In this document: piece by piece, positions 6,760 to 12,351 of the stretch
Layout: the number at the start of each line of letters is the position of its first letter
How positions within the stretch are numbered: position 1 is the first letter of the stretch
Origin: JAJZCD01 sp964570005
Lineage (GTDB): Bacteria > Patescibacteriota > Saccharimonadia > Saccharimonadales > UBA4665
Reading direction: 5' to 3'
NCBI GenBank assembly: GCA_964570005.1
Contig: CAZMWE010000034.1
Location: forward strand, 1 to 12,351
Length of the DNA: 12,351 bases
Made by a program: the position numbers and the translations under genes
Notes under the pieces: model-generated
Database searches by the model: none
Told to the model about the DNA's origin: nothing
The model's input: only the letters and a program-made list of their open reading frames with translations

Positions 6760-7729
6760 CGATATGCACTTGCTAGATGTTCGAACGCTCCTTACAAGTG
6801 AGCCAATCCGCAAAGGATTTGGGCGCGGCCTGAAACAGGCTGGCGAACTGGATGAGCGCGTCGTAGCGGCCTGCGCCGACCTGACCGATTCCACGCAGAT
6901 GAGCTTGTTCAAAGAAGCGTTTCCTGACCGGTTCGTGGAAATCGGCGTGGCCGAACAGAACCTGGTCACCGTCGGCGCCGGTCTGGCAGCAATGGGTAAA
7001 ATCCCATTTGTGAGCTCTTACGCGGCGTTCAGCCCGGGTCGCAACTGGGAACAGATCCGCACGACCATTTCACTGAATGACCGGCCGGTCAAAATTGTCG
7101 GCTCGCACGCTGGCGTCAGCGTTGGCCCGGATGGTGCGACGCATCAGATGCTCGAAGATATCGCGATCATGCGCGTGCTGCCCAACATGGTAGTTATTGC
7201 GCCGTGCGACAGCGTGGAGGCCGAAAAGGCAACACTGGCTATGGCACGTGACCGTCGCCCGAACTATTTGCGGCTGGCCCGCGAAGGTACGCCAGTATTC
7301 ACGACACTCGATACGCCGTTCCGGATCGGCAAAGCCGAAGTCTTTGCCAGTGGTACTGATGTGACCATTATTACGACCGGCACTATGACTTATCAGGCGC
7401 TGGTCGCAGCCGAGCAGCTCTATAAGGACGGCATCCACGCCGAAGTCATCCATGTGGCGACAGTCAAGCCGCTGGACGCGGAAACCATTTTGCATAGCGT
7501 GCGCAAGACCGGTTGCGTGATCACGGCGGAGGAAGCACAAATGGCCGGCGGTCTGGGTGGTGCGGTAGCGGAGCTGCTGGGCGACGAATGCCCGGTGCCG
7601 ATCCACCGTATTGGTATGAAGGACCGCTTTGGTGAGTCCGGAGAACCGAACGAGCTTATTGCGTATTTCGGTTTAGATGCCAAGCACATCAGGCTGGCGG
7701 CACACAGCGTAACAGAAAGGAAGAAGTAA
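6752..7729 (+). CDS. Transketolase, C-terminal subunit
   Basis: A 325-residue partner of the N-terminal subunit, made of the pyrimidine-binding domain and the C-terminal transketolase domain. FVEIGVAEQN (61-70) contains E68, the glutamate that activates the thiamine aminopyrimidine ring; GVSVGPDGATHQ follows as the substrate-loop motif, and the C-terminal domain starts near VTIITTGTM. The two chains must assemble to make an active enzyme. The ATG at 6752 overlaps the previous gene by 8 bases, and GAGG (6743-6746) lies five bases upstream, so coupled translation would help equal dosage. The family also includes DXS-like and 2-oxoacid dehydrogenase subunits, but the partner and operon favour transketolase. 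Confidence 0.94.
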   Translation: MNNDMHLLDVRTLLTSEPIRKGFGRGLKQAGELDERVVAACADLTDSTQMSLFKEAFPDRFVEIGVAEQNLVTVGAGLAAMGKIPFVSSYAAFSPGRNWEQIRTTISLNDRPVKIVGSHAGVSVGPDGATHQMLEDIAIMRVLPNMVVIAPCDSVEAEKATLAMARDRRPNYLRLAREGTPVFTTLDTPFRIGKAEVFASGTDVTIITTGTMTYQALVAAEQLYKDGIHAEVIHVATVKPLDAETILHSVRKTGCVITAEEAQMAGGLGGAVAELLGDECPVPIHRIGMKDRFGESGEPNELIAYFGLDAKHIRLAAHSVTERKK

Positions 7730-7731
7730 GA

Positions 7732-8646
7732 ATGTCCATCACTCTCCAGCAAGTCCGGGATAACTGCGCGCGGGCGCGGGTACGTATGGTACAAGCTCGT
7801 TCACAACACTGGGCCTTTGGTGCGTTCAATCTGGACGATGAGCCGACCCTAAAGGCGGTAGCGGCTGCTGCCAAAGCCAAAAACGCGCCGGTGCTGGTAG
7901 AGGTAAGCGCTGGAGAAGTTGCAGATATCGGTCTTGAGAACGTCCGTGACCTGGTCGATAACATCAAGCGTGAATATGGCGTCGAGATGTACGTGAACCT
8001 TGACCATTCACCATCGGTCGAAGACGCTAAACGGGGCATTGATGCTGGCTTCGAGTTTATCCATATCGATGTTTCTCAGGCCGACCACAATGCCACTGAC
8101 GAACAGATCGTGGCGGCGACGCGTGAGATTGTGGAGTATGCGAAGTTTACCGGCGCGTTGGTGGAAAGCGAACCGCACTACTTTGGCGGCAGTAGCAACC
8201 TGCATACTGAAAAAATTGACTACGAGGAAATTAAAAAAACGTTCAGCACACCCGAAGGTGCTAAGGAGTTTGCGGATGCTACCGGCATTGATACGTTTGC
8301 CGCGGCTATCGGCAACCTGCACGGTAAGTATCCTGTACCTAAAAAGCTTGACCTGGAGCTGCTGCAGCGTATTCGGGACAGTATTGACTGTAATATCAGC
8401 CTGCACGGCGGTAGCGGTACACCGGCACACTATTTCGAGAGTGCGGTTAAGATCGGTGTCACGAAGATTAATATCAACAGCGACATGCGTGTAGCCTACC
8501 GTGAAACGCTCGAAAAAACACTGCGCGAGAACCCGGGCGAATATTCCATTTCTAAACTCGTCAACAAAGATGTCATTCCTGCTGTACAAAAGGTGGTCGA
8601 ATCTAAGCTCGCCAGCTTCAACTCCGAAGGCCGGGCCGACGTATAA
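7732..8646 (+). CDS. fba: Class II (zinc) fructose-bisphosphate aldolase family
   Basis: A 304-residue class II ketose-bisphosphate aldolase, cleaving fructose 1,6-bisphosphate to glyceraldehyde 3-phosphate and dihydroxyacetone phosphate. Catalytic Asp91 and zinc ligand His92 lie in VNLDHS; further zinc histidines are His197 in AIGNLHGKY and His225 in SLHGGSG, which also forms the phosphate loop; KININSDMR (245-253) is the usual closing motif. The middle signature is unusual (VESEPHYFGG, 144-153, in place of the common VEAELG..GG type), so tagatose-bisphosphate or another ketose bisphosphate cannot be excluded. GAPDH in the same block favours fructose bisphosphate. AAAGGAAG upstream and a 2-base gap after the transketolase C subunit mark it as the last gene of the operon. 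Confidence 0.92.
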   Translation: MSITLQQVRDNCARARVRMVQARSQHWAFGAFNLDDEPTLKAVAAAAKAKNAPVLVEVSAGEVADIGLENVRDLVDNIKREYGVEMYVNLDHSPSVEDAKRGIDAGFEFIHIDVSQADHNATDEQIVAATREIVEYAKFTGALVESEPHYFGGSSNLHTEKIDYEEIKKTFSTPEGAKEFADATGIDTFAAAIGNLHGKYPVPKKLDLELLQRIRDSIDCNISLHGGSGTPAHYFESAVKIGVTKININSDMRVAYRETLEKTLRENPGEYSISKLVNKDVIPAVQKVVESKLASFNSEGRADV

Positions 8647-8662
8647 AATAGCACGGTAACCC

Positions 8663-8698
8663 TCTCTTGTGACTCCAATGACTTGGAATCACAAGAGA
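8663..8698 (+). terminator. Hairpin after the aldolase gene, without a T-run
   Basis: Two 16-base arms (8663-8678 and 8683-8698), with one C/A mismatch and a TGAC loop, form a long stem 16 bases past the fba stop. No T-tract follows on either strand, so it may be a transcript-stabilising 3' stem or an end-processing site rather than a classic intrinsic terminator. Confidence 0.55.
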
Positions 8699-8809
8699 AC
8701 TAAGTAGACAGAACAACACAGGGTAAGGGGAGGTGGTTGCCATAAAGACCAACCTATGAAGCTTTGCTGCCCAAATCCTGTATCCTTCTCTCTACTCACT
8801 TCTCTCCCC

Positions 8810-9124
8810 TTAGGGAGTGGGCAACGCAGGCAGACACGTGCTCCATGCTGCGAGCACAGCCGTAGCCGTCTGCTCGTCCGTAAAAAGTGCCCGTATCCAG
8901 TCGGGCACGTGCCCGTAATAGCGCCGTCGTAGTGCTAGATCATCGTAGCTGCAGTCTATAATCGCTAGCGCGAACGCTTCTGCGATCTTGTCGGGCTCGA
9001 GCTCGACAAGCTCTTCAGCGCCAACGAAAAGGCGCCTTATGAGCCATCGCTTGAGTTTGACGGGAACAGGTGCGTTAAGAACGCCCGAAGGGGCGAGCCG
9101 CACTTCCGTTGCTGTCTCTGCCAT
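8810..9124 (-). CDS. Hypothetical protein, 104 aa
   Basis: Not recognised. A 104-residue soluble protein. Residues 1-20 are polar and flexible; a basic stretch KLKRWLIRRLF (23-33) is followed by acidic VELEPDKIAEAFALAIIDCSYDD (40-62) and a basic RRRYYGHVPDWIRALFTDEQ region (67-85); the end is hydrophobic and proline-rich. Predominantly helical by eye. There is no signal peptide, metal site or known enzyme motif. The ATG has a good ribosome site, GAAAGG with six bases spacing, and follows the 40-aa gene by 33 bases, so the two look like one transcription unit. It sits inside inverted repeat element A, opposite in direction to all flanking genes. The small-two-gene layout could suggest a toxin-antitoxin or phage-type module, but no residues support that. 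Confidence 0.62.
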   Translation of the reverse strand: MAETATEVRLAPSGVLNAPVPVKLKRWLIRRLFVGAEELVELEPDKIAEAFALAIIDCSYDDLALRRRYYGHVPDWIRALFTDEQTATAVLAAWSTCLPALPTP

Positions 9125-9157
9125 CGGGTACCTTTCATCTTGACTGGGCTGTATGCA

Positions 9158-9280
9158 TCAAACGGGGCGCGGTGGCTTAAGCTGGAATTGCTTAGACTTC
9201 TCACCATGGTCATGGATCGCACGCGCGCTCGCGACGGCTATTTTCTCTAGCCAGCTACGGACGATACGTCTGAAACTCAT
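9158..9280 (-). CDS. Hypothetical small protein, 40 aa
   Basis: A 40-codon reading frame ending in TGA. The N-terminal half (MSFRRIVRSWLEKIAVASAR) would form a basic amphipathic helix; the second half is polar with HDHGEK and ends in PPRPV. Nothing in it is recognised. Support comes from position: a TAGAAT -10 with a TTAAAA -35 at 17 bases lies just upstream, and the 104-aa gene with its own ribosome site follows by 33 bases. The start lacks a well-spaced Shine-Dalgarno, so if real it is read from a very short leader. It could instead be a leader peptide controlling the downstream gene. Confidence 0.4.
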   Translation of the reverse strand: MSFRRIVRSWLEKIAVASARAIHDHGEKSKQFQLKPPRPV

Positions 9281-9292
9281 GTTGACCCCACT

Positions 9293-9321
9293 ATTCTAGG
9301 TTGTCTGTCTACTTATTTTAA
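9293..9321 (-). promoter_or_regulatory. Promoter of the minus-strand two-gene unit
   Basis: On the minus strand TTAAAA (9321-9316), a 17-base spacer and TAGAAT (9298-9293), with the predicted start about 5-6 bases before the ATG at 9280. The right copy of the element A repeat fills the spacer between the two boxes, so a protein binding that repeat would interfere with transcription. Confidence 0.5.
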
Positions 9322-9425
9322 TGAGAGAGTGTCTTTCCGACAAACCCCCAGCAACCTGTGAACCACACTGGCTACAGATTCTAGATACTGTACCACACCA
9401 TTAGATAGAGCAATCAAACCGAAAC

Positions 9426-9455
9426 TTGCATAGCGCGCCGTAGCTATGGCACAAT
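9426..9455 (+). promoter_or_regulatory. Promoter of the PfkB kinase gene
   Basis: TTGCAT (9426-9431), an 18-base spacer and CACAAT (9450-9455) preceded by TGG, an extended -10. The -35 hexamer is identical to the one before gap. The start point near 9462 leaves a leader of about 29 bases containing AGGT/GGTGGG before ATG 9491. Confidence 0.5.
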
Positions 9456-9490
9456 AAGCACAAACAGTAACTAACAACAGCAGGTGGGCA

Positions 9491-10495
9491 ATGGCAAATC
9501 AAATCGATGTACTGAGCGTGGGTGACATCGTTACCGACGACTTTATACAGTTGAACGAAAAAGAAGAAAAAGTTGAACACGAAAAGGATGGCAGTACGTG
9601 GCTGGCTATCCCGTTCGGTACCAAAATCCCGTTTGACAAGCATGAAGTGATCCATGCTGTCGGTAACGCCAGTAACGCCGCGGTTGCTTTTGCGCGCCTG
9701 GGCCTCAAAAGCAGTTTCGCTACGAACGTCGGCGGTGACCAGGAAGGCCGTGACATGATCGCCGCTCTCCAAAAGGAAAAGGTCGATCACCGCTTCGTTA
9801 AGGTCAATCCCGATAAGCTCAGCAACTTACACTACGTGCTGCGCTACCAGGCGGAGCGGACCATTTTGATTAAGCACGAAGAATACGACTACCATTGGCC
9901 GCAGTTCCACCCTGGCGAGATCCCCAAGTGGGTCTACTTCAGCTCGATCAGCGAACACGCCATTCCGTATCACGACCAGGTGGCCGACTGGCTCGATGCC
10001 AATCCCAGCGTCAAGCTGGTCTTCCAGCCCGGCACATTCCAGATGGATGTCGGAGTGGAGCGGCTGAAACGAATTTACCAACGTAGTGAGGTGCTGGTAT
10101 TGAACCGTGAAGAAGCTGCCTTCGTCGGCGGCGGAAACCACGAAGACGTACATGACCTCATAAACAAGCTACATGAGCTTGGCCCGAAGATTGTCGTTAT
10201 CACCGATGGCCCGGCTGGCGCCTATGCCAGCGATGGTAGTCAGCGCCTCAAAATGCCGCTATATCCGGACCCGGGTCCACCTGTTGACCGTACCGGCGCC
10301 GGTGATGCCTTTGCCAGCACATTCACGGCTGCGCTCATCAAAGGCCACAATCTTGAAAGTGCATTGCAGTGGGCTCCCATTAATTCTATGTACGTTGTGC
10401 AGAAAGTCGGCGCCCAAGCGGGCCTGCTCAGCGAGCATGAGCTGGAAGAGTGGCTTAAAAAAGCCCCCGATTGGTACCACGCCGAACCCTTCTAG
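9491..10495 (+). CDS. PfkB/ribokinase-family carbohydrate kinase
   Basis: A 334-residue ribokinase-fold sugar kinase. The N-terminal substrate segment reads GNASNAAVAFARLGL with FATNVGGDQEG (about 58-86); the signature VDRTGAGDAF (265-274) supplies the anion hole and catalytic base D272; VLNREEAAFV (203-212) is the usual Asn-Glu region, and TDGPAGAYA (238-246) precedes the ATP site. Members phosphorylate fructose, fructose 6-phosphate, ribose, adenosine or 2-keto-3-deoxygluconate, and the exact substrate cannot be read here. An insert rich in charged residues (22-50) may form the lid. The nearby aldolase makes a fructose 6-phosphate or fructose 1-phosphate kinase role attractive but unproven. 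It is monocistronic, with its own promoter, between two inverted-repeat cassettes. Confidence 0.92.
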   Translation: MANQIDVLSVGDIVTDDFIQLNEKEEKVEHEKDGSTWLAIPFGTKIPFDKHEVIHAVGNASNAAVAFARLGLKSSFATNVGGDQEGRDMIAALQKEKVDHRFVKVNPDKLSNLHYVLRYQAERTILIKHEEYDYHWPQFHPGEIPKWVYFSSISEHAIPYHDQVADWLDANPSVKLVFQPGTFQMDVGVERLKRIYQRSEVLVLNREEAAFVGGGNHEDVHDLINKLHELGPKIVVITDGPAGAYASDGSQRLKMPLYPDPGPPVDRTGAGDAFASTFTAALIKGHNLESALQWAPINSMYVVQKVGAQAGLLSEHELEEWLKKAPDWYHAEPF

Positions 10496-10535
10496 AACCA
10501 GGGAACAGAGACAACCCTTCTCATCTGTAAGTGTA

Positions 10536-10541
10536 TATAAT
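10536..10541 (+). promoter_or_regulatory. Perfect -10 box upstream of the membrane-protein gene
   Basis: TATAAT within GTGTATATAATGTATAAA. The -35 region is poor. A start near 10548 would put the left copy of the 16-bp inverted repeat in the 5' leader, starting about 25 bases into the transcript. Confidence 0.55.
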
Positions 10542-10635
10542 GTATAAATTGCGCTCACAAGGTGCAATCACAACTTAACAGAGTGGTTAGCTCATCGCTA
10601 GCCAAAAAGCAATCTACCCCGAGAGGAAGAAAAGC

Positions 10636-11157
10636 TTGACCTGGCTCTTGCTTCACATAGGTGTGCTGGCAGTAGGCGGTGTTCTCATGGTCGTGCTGGG
10701 CCTCTCTCTGATCCGCCGCGATAAGACATCCGGTGAGTCCAGCGACAAGGTCGGCCGTGCGATCGGGGCAGGAGGTCCCTGGGTGTGGCTCGGCACCGCG
10801 GTTCTGATAGCCGCCAGCCAAATCCTGTACGGGCATTGGCTCGATACTCGCTTCGGCAAAGCAACGTACCCAGAACTGCGAGGGCTGCCTATCATCCTCG
10901 CATGCTGTGCAGTCGCAGTGTTCTGTTATCTCATGGTGCTCGTCAACAGCCGGGCCGGCGTACTCGCCTACGCGATAACTGTGACTACGTTCCTGGTCAC
11001 TCTCTGGGCTACGGCGTACATGCTGCACAAGGTCACAGATGCTCAATGGTGGTTGACGGCCACGAAAGGGCTGGCCTTGACTGCTGCCGCCGTAGTCCTT
11101 GTGTTTGTGATCATCATCCTGGCCCGCTCTAGAAGGTTTAGGCGACGTCGTCGCTAG
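10636..11157 (+). CDS. Hypothetical multi-pass membrane protein, 173 aa
   Basis: Not recognised. Five likely membrane helices at about 3-25, 48-67, 84-104, 107-130 and 143-163, with a polar charged loop after helix 1 (IRRDKTSGESSDKVGR) and an extremely basic C-terminus, RSRRFRRRRR (164-173), which should stay in the cytoplasm and could touch lipid head groups or nucleic acid. The start is TTG at 10636, chosen because AGAGGAAG lies at ribosome-binding distance and translation from there gives a complete first helix; the first in-frame ATG, at residue 18, would cut that helix. It is the only gene inside inverted repeat element B and has its own -10 box and terminator, so it is an independent unit. 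The opposite strand is open for a long way but looks like an artefact. Confidence 0.68.
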   Translation: MTWLLLHIGVLAVGGVLMVVLGLSLIRRDKTSGESSDKVGRAIGAGGPWVWLGTAVLIAASQILYGHWLDTRFGKATYPELRGLPIILACCAVAVFCYLMVLVNSRAGVLAYAITVTTFLVTLWATAYMLHKVTDAQWWLTATKGLALTAAAVVLVFVIIILARSRRFRRRRR

Positions 11158-11169
11158 CGCCGGCTGCAC

Positions 11170-11214
11170 GCCGCGCGGCGGAGGCGTCCCACAAGGATAA
11201 GCCTGCCGCGCGGC
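11170..11214 (+). repeat. Strong GC hairpin after the membrane-protein gene
   Basis: The palindrome GCCGCGCGGC occurs twice (11170-11179 and 11205-11214). With AGGC (11182-11185) pairing to GCCT (11201-11204) they form a 14-pair stem with a 2-base bulge and a 15-base loop (11186-11200). It starts 12 bases past the stop and has no T-run, so it is more likely a 3' stabiliser or a processing or binding site than a terminator. Confidence 0.6.
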
Positions 11215-11258
11215 CACCACCAACCACTCTGTTAAGTAAGAACCATACCCCACGTACG

Positions 11259-11280
11259 CCATGGCCGGCCGTGGTTTTTT
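11259..11280 (+). terminator. Rho-independent terminator
   Basis: CCATGG-CCGG-CCGTGG forms a six-pair stem (one wobble) with a four-base loop, followed by six T residues (11275-11280). It ends the membrane-protein transcript just outside the right copy of the 16-bp repeat. Confidence 0.78.
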
Positions 11281-11331
11281 GATGCCAAAATCACTTCACA
11301 TACTATCAGCCTAAACCTGCTTGTGGTAATC

Positions 11332-11337
11332 TGTAAT
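11332..11337 (+). promoter_or_regulatory. Possible -10 box touching the next gene's start
   Basis: TGTAAT ends five bases before the ATG at 11343, so a transcript from it would begin at or next to the start codon. No convincing -35 is seen, and an alternative TGGTAATCT (11324-11332) is also present. Confidence 0.3.
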
Positions 11338-11342
11338 TACAT

Positions 11343-12351
11343 ATGTCAAGGGTACTTGCTGAGTTGATGGGCGCTGCTGAACCGGCATTCCGGCAGCAGC
11401 TCATGCAACTGGAACGCGCGGCAGGACTGCCCGGCGCCGATATTCGGCTGATGATGGAAATTGTGAATGAAACCCGTGCCAAAGTCCGGGAACTCGGCCT
11501 TGATCCGCAGGGCACCACCGGCCCAGAACTCTACGCGGCTCTGCGCACCAAATTGCTGCGCGACGAGGTGCAGGTCCGAGCCGCGCTTAACATGCGCGCC
11601 GACGGTTCACCGCAAGCAGTCCTGTCAGCTGTCCAAAATTATCTGACCAGACTGCAATTGTCCACACAAACTTTCGTGGTCAAGCAATCGGTTATGCGTC
11701 CACTACTCAAAAAACTTAAGCCAACGGCTACCATGAAGCGTCTGGGTTACCGCAGCTTAGACAGCATGATCAAGCACGAACCGGCGGCGCTACTGCTGGC
11801 GGCCGCCTCGCTGACCGAATCGTCTGACTGGCAAGCCCGGCGGCTGGAGGCCTACAAGAAGCTGCGTCCGCGCGACTTTGAGACTCGCAAGGTGACGTTC
11901 TTGCTGCCATATGCTAAGCGCTGGCCAGAACTTGCTGCCCAGTTTACCACCAAAGCGCGTCACAGCCTTCTGGTGGTGCCGGAACTCGGCTCAGTCGTTT
12001 TGCTACCGCCGGAGCAGGAGGTACGCGGGCTGGCTATCACCACGCTGCTACTCAGCGTGGATAGCTTGAATGATCTGCGCTCCCTAAGTTCGTACTTAAA
12101 ATTACAACAGGTTCGACCTGATTTTGGTGGCATGTTTGTGAGGGCGCTGACGCAAGAACCGCTCAGTGCCGCCGAATTCGCGGGCGAAACGCTACCCTGG
12201 AAGGCAGTGCAATGGTTTTATGGCAAGGGCCACTCCCATTACTATCCGGATGTATTCGAGCCACATGTTCAGCCGGAAGACCTGAGCTGGCATAGTGCCG
12301 AAGATCTGTTGGCAGTATTGCATCCTTCGCTCGAATTCTGGCAGGGGAGCC
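11343..12351 (+). CDS. Hypothetical protein, 3'-truncated by the window edge
   Basis: Not recognised. The frame is open for 336 codons to the end of the window, with no stop. The product looks soluble and mostly helical: an N-terminal helical region (MSRVLAELMGAAEPAFRQQL onward), a probable alpha-helical middle (about 80-175) rich in Leu, Ala, Lys and Arg, then a mixed region with strands around LLVVPELGSVVLLPPEQEV (224-242). There are no cysteines, signal peptide, transmembrane helix or nucleotide-binding motif in the visible part. Codon use matches its neighbours. The start lacks a Shine-Dalgarno and lies just after possible -10 boxes; a second in-frame ATG at 11367 is an alternative. It follows a strong terminator and so is a separate transcription unit. 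Confidence 0.78.
   Translation, partial: MSRVLAELMGAAEPAFRQQLMQLERAAGLPGADIRLMMEIVNETRAKVRELGLDPQGTTGPELYAALRTKLLRDEVQVRAALNMRADGSPQAVLSAVQNYLTRLQLSTQTFVVKQSVMRPLLKKLKPTATMKRLGYRSLDSMIKHEPAALLLAAASLTESSDWQARRLEAYKKLRPRDFETRKVTFLLPYAKRWPELAAQFTTKARHSLLVVPELGSVVLLPPEQEVRGLAITTLLLSVDSLNDLRSLSSYLKLQQVRPDFGGMFVRALTQEPLSAAEFAGETLPWKAVQWFYGKGHSHYYPDVFEPHVQPEDLSWHSAEDLLAVLHPSLEFWQGS

Larger units (their letters stand above)
8701..9315. repeat. Inverted repeat enclosing a two-gene minus-strand cassette (element A)
   Basis: TAAGTAGACAGA at 8701-8712 is repeated exactly in inverted form at 9304-9315. Allowing one extra base, both copies continue with CAAC, and looser similarity runs on to a GGGG, making imperfect ends of about 30 bases. 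The enclosed 615 bases hold the 40-aa and 104-aa genes on the minus strand and no transposase. Each end begins with TA, which would fit insertion at a TA dinucleotide, but two bases prove nothing. Alternatives are a paired binding site or chance for the 12-base core. Confidence 0.45.
10573..11237. repeat. Perfect 16-bp inverted repeat enclosing one membrane-protein gene (element B)
   Basis: ACTTAACAGAGTGGTT at 10573-10588 recurs exactly as its reverse complement at 11222-11237. The 665-base interval holds only the membrane-protein gene, a small hairpin (GGTTAGC 10585-10591 with GCTAGCC 10597-10603, one wobble pair) and a strong GC hairpin (11170-11214). Both copies should lie within one transcript, between the TATAAT at 10536 and the terminator at 11259, so the mRNA ends could pair. 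A transposase-free mobile cassette is the other reading; each end contains TTAA. Confidence 0.6.

Noticed and set aside
7070..7606. Minus-strand 178-codon frame inside transketolase C
   Set aside because: Antisense shadow of a strongly conserved gene, with no ribosome site and no recognisable domain.
8008..8589. Minus-strand 193-codon frame inside the aldolase gene
   Set aside because: Antisense shadow; the plus-strand frame has all class II aldolase motifs.
8720..8812. Complementary TAAGGGGAG / CTCCCCTTA pair as a structured RNA
   Set aside because: Nine pairs close a 71-base loop with little internal pairing, and part lies in the stop region of the 104-aa gene. This is not enough to call an RNA gene.
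9037..9222. Minus-strand 61-codon frame overlapping the 40-aa and 104-aa genes
   Set aside because: It overlaps both in another frame, has no ribosome site and shows no coherent composition. The alternative pair has better spacing and signals.
10580..10604. tRNA D-arm-like string (GTGGTTAGCTCATCGCTAGCC)
   Set aside because: It forms only a simple seven-pair hairpin; no acceptor, anticodon or TPsiC arms can be built around it.
10555..11262. Long open frame of 235 codons on the minus strand opposite the membrane-protein gene
   Set aside because: It covers the entire opposite strand of a convincing membrane protein and reads as polar, low-coherence sequence rich in Gln, His, Pro and Asp, as expected from the complement of hydrophobic codons. 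It also runs across the terminator and both inverted repeats.
1..12351. CRISPR array, rRNA, tRNA, riboswitch or transposase gene
   Set aside because: No regularly spaced direct repeats, no recognisable RNA-gene cores and no transposase or integrase motifs were found on either strand.

Overview
The window is a compact, gene-dense stretch of a bacterial chromosome carrying central carbon metabolism. Split transketolase subunits, type I GAPDH, RpiB, Rpe, class II aldolase and a PfkB kinase lie close together. Many proteins are divergent, spacers are short, and several genes have a -10 box almost touching the start codon. I infer a Patescibacteria (CPR) lineage, most likely Saccharibacteria (TM7). 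This rests on gene content and style only, with no rRNA or tRNA to prove it. TGA is used as a stop (trxB, the FNR-like gene, rpiB, rpe), so the recoded-TGA Gracilibacteria/Absconditabacteria code is excluded.

Layout. Positions 1-597 hold the 3' part of a thioredoxin reductase-like gene, convergent with a minus-strand ferredoxin/flavodoxin-NADP reductase-like gene (607-1278) and a minus-strand glycerophosphodiester phosphodiesterase (1361-2029). A divergent promoter region leads into ppa (2158-2694), immediately followed by a Nudix hydrolase (2695-3117). A promoter at 3168-3196 starts the sugar-phosphate block: gap, rpiB, a small membrane protein, rpe, transketolase N, transketolase C and class II aldolase (3251-8646). 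Junctions are very tight (4-bp and 8-bp overlaps, 2-bp gap). A second promoter lies in the 3' end of rpe, just before transketolase N.

Downstream lies an accessory-looking stretch. A two-gene minus-strand unit (40 aa and 104 aa, both unrecognised) is enclosed by an inverted repeat (8701-8712 / 9304-9315). Then comes a PfkB-family sugar kinase (9491-10495). After it, a five-helix membrane protein gene (10636-11157) is enclosed by a perfect 16-bp inverted repeat (10573-10588 / 11222-11237). A terminator at 11259-11280 closes this block, and an unrecognised protein (11343 to the window end) begins.

How the genes work together. GAPDH, aldolase, Rpe, RpiB and transketolase interconvert pentose phosphates, fructose-1,6-bisphosphate and triose phosphates, which would link ribose supply to lower glycolysis. 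PPase and the Nudix enzyme clean up pyrophosphate and nucleotides. The thioredoxin reductase-like and FNR-like genes are redox enzymes. The most unusual structures are the two inverted-repeat-flanked unknown-gene cassettes on either side of the PfkB kinase.
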